Of a stretch of DNA of 41,769 nucleotides, positions 1 through 8,389 are shown one piece after another. Within the stretch, counting starts at the first letter, position 1; each line of letters opens with the position of its first letter. The notes beneath the pieces are model-generated. The model was not told the DNA's origin. It searched no databases and saw nothing but the letters and a program-made list of their open reading frames with translations. Made by a program: the position numbers and the translations under genes. Origin of the DNA: JBOCEF01 sp047610385 (lineage in GTDB: Bacteria; Pseudomonadota; Alphaproteobacteria; Rhodobacterales; Rhodobacteraceae); NCBI GenBank assembly GCA_047610385.1, contig JBLGAC010000035.1, positions 1 through 41,769 on the forward strand, in the 5' to 3' direction.

Positions 1-833
1 TGCACACCTCGTTCAGCCTTGCGGCGACCACCACCGGGCGGCTCGCCAGCACCGATCCGAACCTGCAAAACATCCCCGTGCGCTCCGAACAGGGCCGTGA
101 AATCCGCGAGGCGTTCATTGCCGATGAGGGCAACGTGATCGTCAGCCTCGATTATTCGCAGATTGAGCTGCGCATTCTGGCCGACATCGCGGACATTGAG
201 ACGCTGAAACAGGCGTTCACCGATGGGCTCGACATCCACGCGATGACCGCCAGCCAGATGTTCGGCGTGCCCATTGAGGGCATGGACCCGATGATCCGCC
301 GCCAAGCCAAGGCGATCAATTTCGGGGTGATCTACGGGATTTCTGCGTTCGGTCTGGCCGCCAACCTGCGCATCCCGCGCGACGAGGCCAAAGCCTTCAT
401 CGATGCCTACTTTGAGAAATTCCCCGGCATCCGCGATTATATGGAGCGGGTGAAGGCCGAGGCGAAGGCCAACGGCTATGTCAAAACCCTGTTCGGCCGC
501 CGCATCCACACGCCCGAGATCAACGCCAAAGGCCCCCGGTCCGGGTTCGCGTCGCGCGCGGCGATCAACGCCCCGATCCAAGGCACCGCCGCCGACGTGA
601 TCCGCCGCGCCATGATCCGCATTCCGGGCGTGATGGCCGCGGAGCGTCTGTCAGGCCGGATGCTGCTGCAGGTCCACGATGAACTGTTGTTCGAGGTTCG
701 CGCGGACGAGGCCGAGGCGACGATTCAGGCGGTGAAAGCGGTGATGGAGGGCGCGGCGGAGCCTGCCTGCAAGCTGGCGACGCCGCTTGTGGTGGATGCC
801 GGGATGGGGAAAAACTGGGCGGAGGCGCATTAG
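1..833 (+). CDS. polA: DNA polymerase I, C-terminal part (cut by window start)
   Basis: This is the polymerase-domain end of DNA polymerase I, which fills gaps in repair and removes RNA primers. The reading frame is open from base 3 and enters with a GRLASTDPNLQNIP stretch typical of family A polymerases. Motif A follows (DYSQIELRILADI), then the O-helix (RRQAKAINFGVIYG), with its conserved Arg, Lys and Tyr, and motif C (QVHDELLFEV). All key palm and fingers residues visible here are intact, so the gene is probably functional. The stop lies 24 bases before the end of a convergent orphan gene. The N-terminal exonuclease domains are outside the window. Confidence 0.97.
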   Translation, partial: HTSFSLAATTTGRLASTDPNLQNIPVRSEQGREIREAFIADEGNVIVSLDYSQIELRILADIADIETLKQAFTDGLDIHAMTASQMFGVPIEGMDPMIRRQAKAINFGVIYGISAFGLAANLRIPRDEAKAFIDAYFEKFPGIRDYMERVKAEAKANGYVKTLFGRRIHTPEINAKGPRSGFASRAAINAPIQGTAADVIRRAMIRIPGVMAAERLSGRMLLQVHDELLFEVRADEAEATIQAVKAVMEGAAEPACKLATPLVVDAGMGKNWAEAH

Positions 834-856
834 CGCCTCTAATTGCCCAGAGATTC

Positions 857-1429
857 TTACTCTTTGCCCTGGCAGAATTTCAGCAAGTATACCTCTGTTG
901 AGCTCAACTTGTGATGACATCCAACATATGGCTTTGAGATTGTGCAATTAGCTTTCGAAATATAATTCAAATCATCGCTATCATTGAAGTACACCCTATG
1001 TTCGCTAATACTCTTGACACAAGTCCAGTGGTCATACTTCCCCTGCAATCCCAAAATTGCCGCATTTTGACAAGGGGAAGACAGGTGGTCCGTCAATTTA
1101 TTCCAAAGAATATCCAATCCTGCTGGCTTTTTAATAAAAGCGGTGCAACGATTAATATAAAAACCTTCTTCATCAGCCAAATACTCAGAAGCAGCATCAA
1201 CAAGCTTGCCGATCAGATGAAATGACGCACCATCAGAAATTGCCTCCATAAGTCTACCTTTGTGCTCAAGTCTAGCGCATAGATGCACAAATAATTTTCT
1301 GAGCGTTTCATCAGATAGACTCTTCCCAGACGATCTGTGCTGAGAAAGAATATTTGAAGCATTTACCACTGAGTAAACACCACAAAGGCCATCCAATTTC
1401 CCCTGATTCACTGCGTAAATTTCACTCAC
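857..1429 (-). CDS. Orphan papain/C39-like cysteine peptidase-like protein
   Basis: The 190-residue product has the layout of a papain-fold cysteine peptidase. Gln9 precedes Cys16 in a LDGLCGVYSVVNA segment, and His134 in a KYDHWTCVKS segment is followed by VYFNDSD (Asn149/Asp150). This resembles C39-like double-glycine or bacterial papain-like enzymes, but there is no transporter domain, signal peptide or membrane segment. Substrate and role are unknown. The start is a GTG with a poor ribosome site. The gene is strikingly AT-rich next to polA and the adenosyltransferase, which suggests horizontal acquisition. It has no obvious partner gene. The peptidase call rests on motif reading only. Confidence 0.6.
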   Translation of the reverse strand: MSEIYAVNQGKLDGLCGVYSVVNASNILSQHRSSGKSLSDETLRKLFVHLCARLEHKGRLMEAISDGASFHLIGKLVDAASEYLADEEGFYINRCTAFIKKPAGLDILWNKLTDHLSSPCQNAAILGLQGKYDHWTCVKSISEHRVYFNDSDDLNYISKANCTISKPYVGCHHKLSSTEVYLLKFCQGKE

Positions 1430-1499
1430 CCGAAACCATCCAAACTACAAGTACAAATGTATATCTACCGAACAGCGCCAAGCGTGAGGAGCCATCACC

Positions 1500-2072
1500 C
1501 TACCTATTCGCCCCCGGCGTCCACAGCACATCCGCCTTGCCGTCATCATTGGCAATCCGGCCCGCCACGAAAAACCAGTCCGACAGACGGTTCAGATACT
1601 TCACCGCGTGCTCGTTGACGTCCTCAACGGAGGCGAGTTCCACCGTCATCCGTTCTGCGCGCCGACTGACCGTGCGGCACAGATGCATATGCGCCGACAG
1701 CGCCGAGCCGCCCGGCAGAATAAAACTGCGCAGCGGGGTCAGGATGACGTTCATCACGTCGATCTCGGCCTCAAGCCGGTCCACTTGGGATGCGATCATG
1801 CGCAGGGGCGGGTATTTGGCCTCAGCGTCCTTGTGCATGTCGGGGGTGCACAGATCGGCGCCCAGATCGAACAGATCATTCTGAATGCGGGCCAGCGCCG
1901 CGTCGATCTCTCCGCCCGAATGCAGGCGCGCAAGACCGACGGTCGCGTTCGCCTCATCCACCGTGCCATAGGCGGCGACGCGCGGGGAATGCTTGGCGAC
2001 GCGCGATCCGTTGCCAAGCGCGGTTTCCCCGGAATCGCCGGTGCGGGTGTAGATACGGTTCAGAACGACCAT
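1500..2072 (-). CDS. PduO-type cob(I)alamin adenosyltransferase
   Basis: The enzyme transfers the adenosyl group of ATP to cob(I)alamin to make coenzyme B12. The 190-residue protein has the PduO N-terminal ATP-binding signature (RIYTRTGDSGETALGNG), a central SRRAERMTVEL helix and the C-terminal YLNRLSDWFFVAGR motif, all diagnostic of the PduO family and not of CobA/BtuR. Length is normal for single-domain PduO. It lies upstream of the small twin-membrane gene on the same strand (86 bases between them), an arrangement I recall from Rhodobacterales. The start is ATG in good context. Confidence 0.93.
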   Translation of the reverse strand: MVVLNRIYTRTGDSGETALGNGSRVAKHSPRVAAYGTVDEANATVGLARLHSGGEIDAALARIQNDLFDLGADLCTPDMHKDAEAKYPPLRMIASQVDRLEAEIDVMNVILTPLRSFILPGGSALSAHMHLCRTVSRRAERMTVELASVEDVNEHAVKYLNRLSDWFFVAGRIANDDGKADVLWTPGANR

Positions 2073-2158
2073 TGCGGCATCCCCCTGTTAAAAGCGCTGC
2101 GCGCATAAAAACCGGGCCCGCGCGAACGCGCAAGCCCTGCCGCGCCAAAACGCAGCCT

Positions 2159-2362
2159 TCAGTAGCCGCTGCTTGCCAGCAGGCCGGTCAGCAGCAGCAG
2201 CGCCACCGCGATGGCTTGGGCAATGATGCGCCAGCGCATGATCTTGTTGGCATATTTGCGATTGAAATCCCCGCCCTTGGCGAAGGTTCCGACACCGAAC
2301 AACAGCACCGCCAGCACAGCGAGGCACGCGATCAGGGATATGATGAGGAGTATTTGTGACAT
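2159..2362 (-). CDS. Small twin-transmembrane protein (HIG1-like)
   Basis: The 67-residue protein has two hydrophobic helices, about residues 3-24 and 46-64, joined by a basic loop reading KGGDFNRKYANKIMRWRIIAQ. That loop, with NKIMRWRIIAQA entering the second helix, is the pattern of the 'twin transmembrane' proteins of Rhodobacteraceae and resembles the HIG1 domain of respiratory supercomplex factors. A role near cytochrome oxidase is inference. I chose the inner ATG (MSQILLII), because the 22 residues upstream in the open frame are not membrane-like and overlap no good ribosome site. Confidence 0.75.
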   Translation of the reverse strand: MSQILLIISLIACLAVLAVLLFGVGTFAKGGDFNRKYANKIMRWRIIAQAIAVALLLLTGLLASSGY

Positions 2363-2405
2363 AGAGGCCAAGATAGCCCTGCCGCCCCCCGCTGACCAGC
2401 GCGCG

Positions 2406-3254
2406 TCAGGCGTGGCGGAACAGCGCATCGCGCAGACGGGTGGGTAGGAACCGGCGCGCGCCCTCAGCCACCCATGTTGGCGGAGTAATCAGATAATGCG
2501 CCTTGGGGCGTTTGCTTTCCAGCGCGTGGATCAGACGGCGGGTCACTGCCTCAGGCGCCAGGGTGGTAAAGCTGGTCTTCTGGTCGTCGCGGGCCGACAG
2601 CCGCGGGATCAGCAGCGTTTCATATTGCGTGCGCCAGGCTGAGGCGCGCCAGTCAATCCAACGGTCAAAATGCGGGCGCGATTTGGCGCGAAACGGCGTG
2701 ACGATGGGGCCGGGCTCCAGCAACGACACATGGATGTTGCGCGCCCAGTCAGCGTCGCGCAGCTCCAACCGCAGGGTGTCAAACATTGCCTCCATGGCGA
2801 ATTTGGTGGCGTTGTACGGCCCGCGATAGCGCAGCGCCAACAGCCCCAGCACGGACGAGCACGCCACGATCCGCCCATGCCCCTGCGCGCGCATCACCGG
2901 CAGCGCAAGGCGCGCCATGTCGTGAACGCCGAACAGGTTGGTTTCAAATATCTCACGCAGCGCGGCGCGGGGGATGTCCTCAATGGCGCCGGGCAAGGCG
3001 TAGGCGCCGTTGGCATAAATCGCGTCCAGACGCCCACCCGTGGCGGCCAGCACTTCGGCGAACGCGGCGGCCACTGACGCCTCATCAGCCTGATCCAACA
3101 CCGGGCTTTCGAACCCCTCGGCGCGCCGGGCCTCACAATCGGCGGGCGCGCGGCACGATGCGAACACCCGCCAGGCGCGCGCGCGCAGCCCCCGCGCGGC
3201 ATCCAGCCCAATGCCGGAGGAGCAGCCAGAGATAAGAACAACGCGCTGGGACAT
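2406..3254 (-). CDS. Short-chain dehydrogenase/reductase
   Basis: A classical SDR of 282 residues. The Rossmann nucleotide-binding motif SGCSSGIGLDAARGL is at the N-terminus, a YANGAYALPG segment replaces the usual NNAG, the catalytic Ser lies in CSSVLG, and Tyr and Lys lie in PYNATK. The C-terminal region is longer than in minimal SDRs and ends in a basic helix, as in the group acting on retinol- or steroid-like lipids; the substrate is unknown. The start ATG is preceded by GGAGG at a spacing of about seven bases, which favours it over the longer open frame beginning at 3329. The variant NAG motif is worth noting. Confidence 0.9.
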   Translation of the reverse strand: MSQRVVLISGCSSGIGLDAARGLRARAWRVFASCRAPADCEARRAEGFESPVLDQADEASVAAAFAEVLAATGGRLDAIYANGAYALPGAIEDIPRAALREIFETNLFGVHDMARLALPVMRAQGHGRIVACSSVLGLLALRYRGPYNATKFAMEAMFDTLRLELRDADWARNIHVSLLEPGPIVTPFRAKSRPHFDRWIDWRASAWRTQYETLLIPRLSARDDQKTSFTTLAPEAVTRRLIHALESKRPKAHYLITPPTWVAEGARRFLPTRLRDALFRHA

Positions 3255-3372
3255 GGACAAACCTCCGGGGAACAGACCCCGCACATCTCTGCCCTGCCGT
3301 GCCATTAGGTCAAGCCTTGCAGGCACCACCGCACCGCGCCAGTCTCAGCCTCCCTCAATCACGGAGCGCCCC

Positions 3373-3744
3373 ATGCCCATCTACACAGGATCGTGCCATT
3401 GCGGTGCCGTTCAGTTTCAGATCGAAGCTGACATCACCGAACTGATCACCTGCGATTGCAGCCTGTGCGCCAAGAAAAACGCGCTGATGGCCAAGGTGCA
3501 TGAAAGCGGCTTCACGATGCTTTCGTCGTGGGACACAGTTGGCGAATACCGCTGGAACACGATGGTTGCGCGGCATCACTTTTGCAAAACCTGCGGCATC
3601 TACACATTCCACAAGCGCCGCTCGCAGCCCGACCATTACGGCATCAATGTGCGGTGCCTCGACGCCTTTGATGCAACTGCCATCCCCGTGCGCAAAGGCC
3701 TCGGCGCGGCGCTGAGCGTCCTCGCAAAGCCGCCCACGGATTAA
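3373..3744 (+). CDS. GFA/CENP-V family zinc-binding protein
   Basis: The 123-residue protein matches the glutathione-dependent formaldehyde-activating (GFA) fold. It has paired cysteines in GSCHCGAVQF near the N-terminus, a second set in TCDCSLCAKKN, and a third in HHFCKTCGIYTFHKRR. These bind structural and catalytic zinc in the family. True Gfa activity is proven only for a few members, so the substrate is uncertain. The start is the ATG after CGGAG at 7-base spacing. It is transcribed away from the divergent SDR and followed by a large G-rich double hairpin. Confidence 0.9.
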   Translation: MPIYTGSCHCGAVQFQIEADITELITCDCSLCAKKNALMAKVHESGFTMLSSWDTVGEYRWNTMVARHHFCKTCGIYTFHKRRSQPDHYGINVRCLDAFDATAIPVRKGLGAALSVLAKPPTD

Positions 3745-3763
3745 CGCGCCCCGCGCCGAGGGG

Positions 3764-3836
3764 GGTGTGGGGGGAGGGGGCGCTTCCCCCTCCCCCCACC
3801 CTGCGCGGCTGGGTGAGCGGGGGGGCCGCCCCCCCG
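3764..3836. repeat. Double G-rich hairpin between the GFA gene and parC
   Basis: Two inverted repeats lie side by side. The first has a 14-bp perfect stem (3767-3780 with 3786-3799) around a 5-base loop; the second has an 8-bp stem (3818-3825 with 3829-3836) around three bases. It has no T-run, so it may act as a factor-independent pause or RNA-stabilising element. A similar pair lies at 23125-23206 and shares the spacer wording GGGyGAGCGGGGG. Confidence 0.75.
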
Positions 3837-3921
3837 AACCCGGCCGCATCCCGCGCCACGTTCGCCCCTTGCGTGCATGTCCCCGCTGGACGCCGCAAGC
3901 GCCCTCAAGCATAACCGAGCC

Positions 3922-6291
3922 ATGTCAGACATCACCGATCCCGAAGACGTCCCCCCTGAGGGCGTGGTCCTTGCCGAACCCCTGCGCCGGGCGCTGGGGG
4001 ACCGCTATCTGCAATATGCGCTGTCGACCATCATGCACCGGGCGCTTCCCGACGCGCGCGATGGGCTGAAACCCGTGCACCGGCGGCTTTTGTGGGCGAT
4101 GCGGCTGCTCAAGCTCGACCCTGCGCAGGGCTTCAAGAAATCGGCGCGCGTCGTTGGCGACGTGATCGGCAAATATCACCCCCACGGCGACCAGTCGGTT
4201 TATGACGCGCTGGTGCGTCTGGCGCAGGGCTTTGCCGCGCGCTATCCGCTGGTCGACGGTCAGGGCAATTTCGGCAATGTTGATGGCGATGGTGCCGCAG
4301 CCATGCGGTATACTGAGGCCAAGCTGACCGCCGTCGCCGTCGCCCTGATGGAGGGGCTGGACGAAGACGCGGTCGATTTCCGCCTGACCTATGATGGCGC
4401 TGACGAAGAACCCATCGTCATGCCGGGCGCGTTCCCGAACCTGCTGGCCAACGGGTCGAACGGCATCGCGGTCGGCATGGCGACCTCAATCCCGCCGCAC
4501 AATGCGGGCGAGGTGATCGACGCCGCCCTCCACCTCATCAAACACCCCGACGCGGGCGTTGAGGCATTGCTGGCGAAAATGCCCGGACCAGATTTCCCCA
4601 CCGGGGGCGTTCTGGTCGAATCGCGCGACAGCATCCTTGAAAGCTACCGCACCGGCCGCGGGTCTTTCCGGCTGCGCGCGCGGTGGGAGCTTGAGGATCT
4701 GGGCCGCGGCCAATGGCGCATCATTGTGCTGGAAATCCCCTATCAGGTGCCCAAATCGCGCCTGATTGAAAAGATCGCCGATCTGATCAACTCCAAAAAG
4801 CTGCCGATCCTTGGCGACATCCGCGATGAAAGCGCCGAAGACATCCGCATTGTGCTGGAGCCTAAGACTCGCAACGTCGACCCTGCGATGTTGATGGAAT
4901 CGCTGTTCAAGACCACGGACCTTGAGGTGAAATCCCCGCTCAACATGAACGTGTTGATCGACGGCAAGATCCCCAAAGTGTGCTCCTTGGCTGAGGTGCT
5001 GCGCGCATGGCTCGACCATCAGCGCGTGGTGCTGCTGCGCCGGGCCAATCACCGGTTGGAGAAGATATCCGCGCGGCTTGAGACGCTTGAAGGCTACATC
5101 GTCGCGTTCCTAAACCTCGACCGGGTCATTGAAATCATCCGCTTCGACGACGATCCTAAAGCCTCGTTGATGGCGGAAAACTGGGCCAAATGGCCCGAAG
5201 GCATCGCCGCACGCGATGGGGCCGCGCTGCTTTTGTCCGACGGACAGGCCGAAGCGATCCTCAACATGCGGCTGCGCAGCTTGCGCAAGCTTGAGGAAAT
5301 GGAGCTGCGCGCCGAGCGCGACCGCCTGATTGCAGAGCGCGCAGGGCTTCGCGACCTGACAGGCAGCGAAGCTGAGCAATGGGACCGCATCACCGCCGAC
5401 CTGAAGGCCATGAGGGAAAAATTTGGCGCACCGCGAAAATTGCGCGGCGTGACCTTTGCCGGTGATCTTGCGCGCCTGAAGGACGAGGCTGGCGACAAGT
5501 GGCCGCTCGGCGCCCGCCGCACCGGGTTCGCCGATGCCCCCAAGATGGACGCCCCCCCGCCCGAAGCGTTCATTGAGCGCGAGCCGATCACCGTCGTCTG
5601 CTCCGCCATGGGCTGGGTGCGCGCGATGAAGGGCCACTCGGCGCTGGACGCTGATTTGAAGTTCAAGGACGGCGATGGCCCCTGTTTCGCCTTCCACGCT
5701 GAGACCACCGACAAGGTGCTGCTGCTCAGCTCCTCCGGCCGGTTCTTCACCCTGCCCGCCGACCGTCTGCCCGGCGGGCGCGGGATGGGCGAGCCACTGC
5801 GCCTGATGATCGACCTGCTGAACGAGGACGAGATCGTCGCCATGTTCGTCCACCGCCCCGGCGCCCGCCTGCTGGTCGCAAGCGATGCCGGCGACGGCTT
5901 CATTGCGTCCGAGGACGAGTTTCTGGCCCAGACCCGCTCAGGCCGTCAGGTGCTGAACGTGAAGACGCCCGCCAAGGCCGTCATTTGCCGCACGATCCCT
6001 GCGCGCGCGGATGCGGTCGCGGTGATCGGCAAGAACCGCAAGATGCTGGTCTTTGGCCTGGACGAGGCCCCCCAGATGGCCCGCGGCAAAGGCGTGCGCC
6101 TGCAACGCTACAAGGACGCCGACGGCCAATTGGTCGACGCGCTGCCCTTCACGCTGGCCGACGGTCTGAAATGGGCGGAAGGCGGCGGGCGCATCCGGCA
6201 TGTGGCCGATTTCGCCGAATGGCAGGGCAAACGCGCCACCGCAGGCCGCACCGCCCCACGCGGTTTTCCGCGGGACAATCGGTTCCCGTAA
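3922..6291 (+). CDS. parC: DNA topoisomerase IV subunit A
   Basis: ParC cuts and rejoins DNA in topoisomerase IV, which decatenates daughter chromosomes with ParE. The 789-residue protein begins with the winged-helix/tower region (RYLQYALSTIMHRALPDARDGLKPVHRRLL). It carries the catalytic tyrosine at about residue 130 (AAMRYTEAKL) and continues through the tower and coiled-coil dimer gate to a short beta-pinwheel C-terminus with divergent GyrA-box-like repeats. The length and reduced C-terminal repeats fit ParC better than GyrA. I used the ATG of MSDITDPED instead of a start 45 bases upstream, since family members begin close to this point. A strong terminator follows. Confidence 0.95.
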   Translation: MSDITDPEDVPPEGVVLAEPLRRALGDRYLQYALSTIMHRALPDARDGLKPVHRRLLWAMRLLKLDPAQGFKKSARVVGDVIGKYHPHGDQSVYDALVRLAQGFAARYPLVDGQGNFGNVDGDGAAAMRYTEAKLTAVAVALMEGLDEDAVDFRLTYDGADEEPIVMPGAFPNLLANGSNGIAVGMATSIPPHNAGEVIDAALHLIKHPDAGVEALLAKMPGPDFPTGGVLVESRDSILESYRTGRGSFRLRARWELEDLGRGQWRIIVLEIPYQVPKSRLIEKIADLINSKKLPILGDIRDESAEDIRIVLEPKTRNVDPAMLMESLFKTTDLEVKSPLNMNVLIDGKIPKVCSLAEVLRAWLDHQRVVLLRRANHRLEKISARLETLEGYIVAFLNLDRVIEIIRFDDDPKASLMAENWAKWPEGIAARDGAALLLSDGQAEAILNMRLRSLRKLEEMELRAERDRLIAERAGLRDLTGSEAEQWDRITADLKAMREKFGAPRKLRGVTFAGDLARLKDEAGDKWPLGARRTGFADAPKMDAPPPEAFIEREPITVVCSAMGWVRAMKGHSALDADLKFKDGDGPCFAFHAETTDKVLLLSSSGRFFTLPADRLPGGRGMGEPLRLMIDLLNEDEIVAMFVHRPGARLLVASDAGDGFIASEDEFLAQTRSGRQVLNVKTPAKAVICRTIPARADAVAVIGKNRKMLVFGLDEAPQMARGKGVRLQRYKDADGQLVDALPFTLADGLKWAEGGGRIRHVADFAEWQGKRATAGRTAPRGFPRDNRFP

Positions 6292-6319
6292 GGCGGGCTT
6301 TGGGGCATGAAACAACAAA

Positions 6320-6346
6320 GGCCGGGGCGAAAGCTCCGGCCCTTTT
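6320..6346 (+). terminator. Rho-independent terminator after parC
   Basis: A 9-bp stem (GGCCGGGGC with GCTCCGGCC, one G-U pair) closes on a GAAA tetraloop and is followed by TTTT. It begins 28 bases after the parC stop. Confidence 0.9.
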
Positions 6347-6449
6347 GGGTCACCATAGCAGAAATGGCGGGGTAACAAGCACCAGATCAAATATCGCAGT
6401 TTTCCAAGTGTAGTCAGGAGGCAGAGCGAGGTGATCAATCATCACGTGA

Positions 6450-6575
6450 ACGCAGCGGCGTGAAGGCGCGTTCCAGCGCCAGATCGCTGCATTTTTTGGC
6501 GTGAACCAAGGACGGGTCAGCGAAATCCTGACCGGAAAGCGCGTCCCGAACCTCATGCACATGTCTGAGGGTTAA
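6450..6575 (+). pseudogene. Helix-turn-helix gene relic
   Basis: Reading from 6450 to the TAA at 6573 gives a 41-residue peptide containing FQRQIAAFFGVNQGRVSEIL and then TGKRVPN. This is the helix-turn-helix wording (gaFFGVNQGRISEv) of small phage- or plasmid-type DNA-binding proteins. There is an in-frame TGA at 6447 just upstream and no convincing start codon or ribosome site, so it is most likely the 3' remnant of a decayed gene. A GTG at 6501 falls inside the motif and is not a plausible start. Confidence 0.55.
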
Positions 6576-6936
6576 ACCGCCGAACCCGCCCGTTTTCGGG
6601 CCGGCCACTCAGCACCCTTCGCGCGGGCCCACAGCAAACCCGACCATCCCCCAAACCAATCGGAGGATCCCCATGCACAGCATCACCAGCGCCGCCGTCA
6701 CGGCTGGAACGTGACCGATGGGTGCCCAAACAGCGAAGCGGGCGGGGTCGGGGAGGGACAAGCCCTCCCGCTCCCCCACCCGCGCCGCGACGGTGCGCGG
6801 CGGCGCCAGGAATGGCAGGCCTCGGTGCCAGTTGGTGGGCGGATCGCCAGCCACCGCGCGCGACCGGCCGCCGGATGGCGGCGCGGCTGAGGGGGGCTCG
6901 ATGCCCCCTGAGGGCGCTGCGCCGGGAAGGCGCGCG
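6576..6936. other. Gene-free stretch holding a G-rich hairpin repeat
   Basis: There is no convincing gene in these 361 bases. A short stem (GCCCG/CGGGC) lies near 6588-6601. A 13-codon frame starting MHSITSAAV at 6673 has a good GGAGGA site but is too short to call. From about 6736 to 6773 lies a hairpin with GGGAGGG/CCCTCCC arms whose reverse complement recurs almost unchanged at about 35778-35816. Confidence 0.5.
6736..6773. repeat. Dispersed G-rich hairpin repeat, copy 1
   Basis: The plus strand reads GGGGTCGGGGAGGG, a short loop, then CCCTCCCGCTCCCCCA. The reverse complement matches the copy at about 35778-35816 over roughly 38 bases, with differences only in the loop. Both copies sit in gene-free DNA, which suggests a REP- or BIME-like family. 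Confidence 0.6.
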
Positions 6937-7740
6937 TCAGCCGTAGTTGGCGGGGCGGCCCTGAAGCTGCGCCATGACTGTCTCGATCTGGTCCTTGCCG
7001 CCGATCAGGTCTTTTTGCAGGCGGCTCTCGGCCAGCAACACCTCAGCCTCTCCGGCACCTGACTCCGCCAGATTGGCCAGCGTCTTGGCGCGCCGCATCG
7101 CGGACGGGCTGCGGCCGGCGATGTCCTTGGCGATCTCCATGGCGCGGGCGAACGGGTCCTCTGCCACTTCGGTCACAAGGCCCAGCGCCTGCGCCTCGTG
7201 GGCCTCGACCACCTCAGCGGTGTAGATCATCCGGCGCATCACGTCGCCGCGCATCAGCGGGGGCATGGTCACCATTCCGCTCATGTCCGGCACGAGGCCC
7301 CATTTCATCTCCATCACCGACAGCTTGGTGCCCGGCGCCGCGATGCGGATGTCGGCCCCCAGCGCGATCTGCAAACCACCGCCCAGACACGCGCCATGCA
7401 GTGCCGCGATCACCGGCACCGGCAGGTCGCGCCACATCAGGCCCGCATGCTGGAACAGGTTCCCCGCCCCATGGCTGCGCGCCATGATATCACCGCCCAG
7501 CGAGCCTTTCCCACTTTGCACCATCTTGGCGAAATTGCCCTTGTCGAGCCCTGCGCAGAACGCCCGCCCTTCGCCGCGCAGCACCACAACCCGCACTGAG
7601 GCGTCCGCAGCCACGGTTTCAGCCATATCCGCCATCGCCTGCAGCAATTCGACGGTGATGGCGTTCATTTTCTCGGGGCGGTTCAGGCGGATGTCGGCGA
7701 TCCCGTCGGTGACGGAAAGGGTGATGAGCTGATCGGTCAT
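6937..7740 (-). CDS. Enoyl-CoA hydratase/isomerase family protein (crotonase)
   Basis: A 267-residue crotonase-superfamily enzyme. It shows the RPEKMNAIT N-terminal motif, the first oxyanion-hole segment (GRAFCAGLDKGNF) and the second (ALHGACLGGGLQIALGADIRIA). The residues after it read KLSVMEMKWGLVPDMSG. Glu in MEMKWG may serve as the single catalytic acid, as in many non-canonical hydratases. The insert HGAGNLFQHAGLMWRDLP places it in the group often annotated as crotonase/enoyl-CoA hydratase of unknown substrate. The ATG at 7740 is chosen because a GGGAG site precedes it; the upstream open frame has no family similarity. It is divergent from the lipoprotein pair. Confidence 0.92.
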   Translation of the reverse strand: MTDQLITLSVTDGIADIRLNRPEKMNAITVELLQAMADMAETVAADASVRVVVLRGEGRAFCAGLDKGNFAKMVQSGKGSLGGDIMARSHGAGNLFQHAGLMWRDLPVPVIAALHGACLGGGLQIALGADIRIAAPGTKLSVMEMKWGLVPDMSGMVTMPPLMRGDVMRRMIYTAEVVEAHEAQALGLVTEVAEDPFARAMEIAKDIAGRSPSAMRRAKTLANLAESGAGEAEVLLAESRLQKDLIGGKDQIETVMAQLQGRPANYG

Positions 7741-7876
7741 ACTGGTGGTCTCCCTCGCGGCGCGAAATGCGGTTTTGCGCAGGGTGGCGGCGCGTGGGCG
7801 GTTGCGCAAGGGCGCCGCTAGGGCAAGGCGCGACACGGCTTGCCCATCGTTCAGGCGCATGGGGTAGGATGCATCA

Positions 7877-8389
7877 ATGACACGCGCGATTCGCATTTTC
7901 ATGGCCGCGTTCGCAGCGCTCGCATTGGGTGCCTGCGCCGCGGCCCCGGGGCCGCCTGCGGTCGACAGCCCGCCCCGCGCCACCTGCCCCGACGGGCCGT
8001 GGCGCGCCGCCGGTCTTGATGACGCCGCTCAGGGGCTGCCGCGACCTTATGGCGAGGCCAGGCTGCGCGCCTGCGGCCTGCCCGACCGCGGCCCATCCGC
8101 CGAGGCGACCATGGACACTTATCTGTCCGGCCATGCCGAGGGGCAGGCGATCTATTGCAGCCCCCAGAACGCCTATGCGTTGGGCCGCGCCCGGCGCAAC
8201 CCAACCCTGACCTGCCCCCCGCCCATGGCCGACCAATTCGCCGCGGCATATGCCGCCGGGCTTGCTGACGCGATCCCGACGGTGGCTGGGTCCTATCCCA
8301 GGTGGCCGGTGCTGCGGCCCTCGATCGGGATCGGGGTTGGTGGCGGTGGGCGCGTCAGCGGCGGCATTGGCATTGGAATCGGGTTTTGA
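7877..8389 (+). CDS. DUF2799 lipoprotein, first of a tandem pair
   Basis: The 170-residue protein starts with a lipoprotein signal peptide ending in the lipobox ALGAC, so Cys would be lipidated at about residue 20. The mature part has the DUF2799 pattern: WRAAGLDDAAQG, an ARLRACGL segment, then GHAEGQAIYCSPQNAYALGRARR and TCPPPM. The function of DUF2799 is unknown. The C-terminus is a Gly-rich tail (GIGVGGGGRVSGGIGIGIGF) likely to be flexible or outer-membrane associated. The next gene overlaps its stop, indicating a two-gene operon. Confidence 0.85.
   Translation: MTRAIRIFMAAFAALALGACAAAPGPPAVDSPPRATCPDGPWRAAGLDDAAQGLPRPYGEARLRACGLPDRGPSAEATMDTYLSGHAEGQAIYCSPQNAYALGRARRNPTLTCPPPMADQFAAAYAAGLADAIPTVAGSYPRWPVLRPSIGIGVGGGGRVSGGIGIGIGF

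Noticed and set aside
6609..6854. Minus-strand frame with a hydrophobic C-terminus
   Set aside because: It is read through the dispersed G-rich repeat, and the hydrophobic part has no start codon with a ribosome site.
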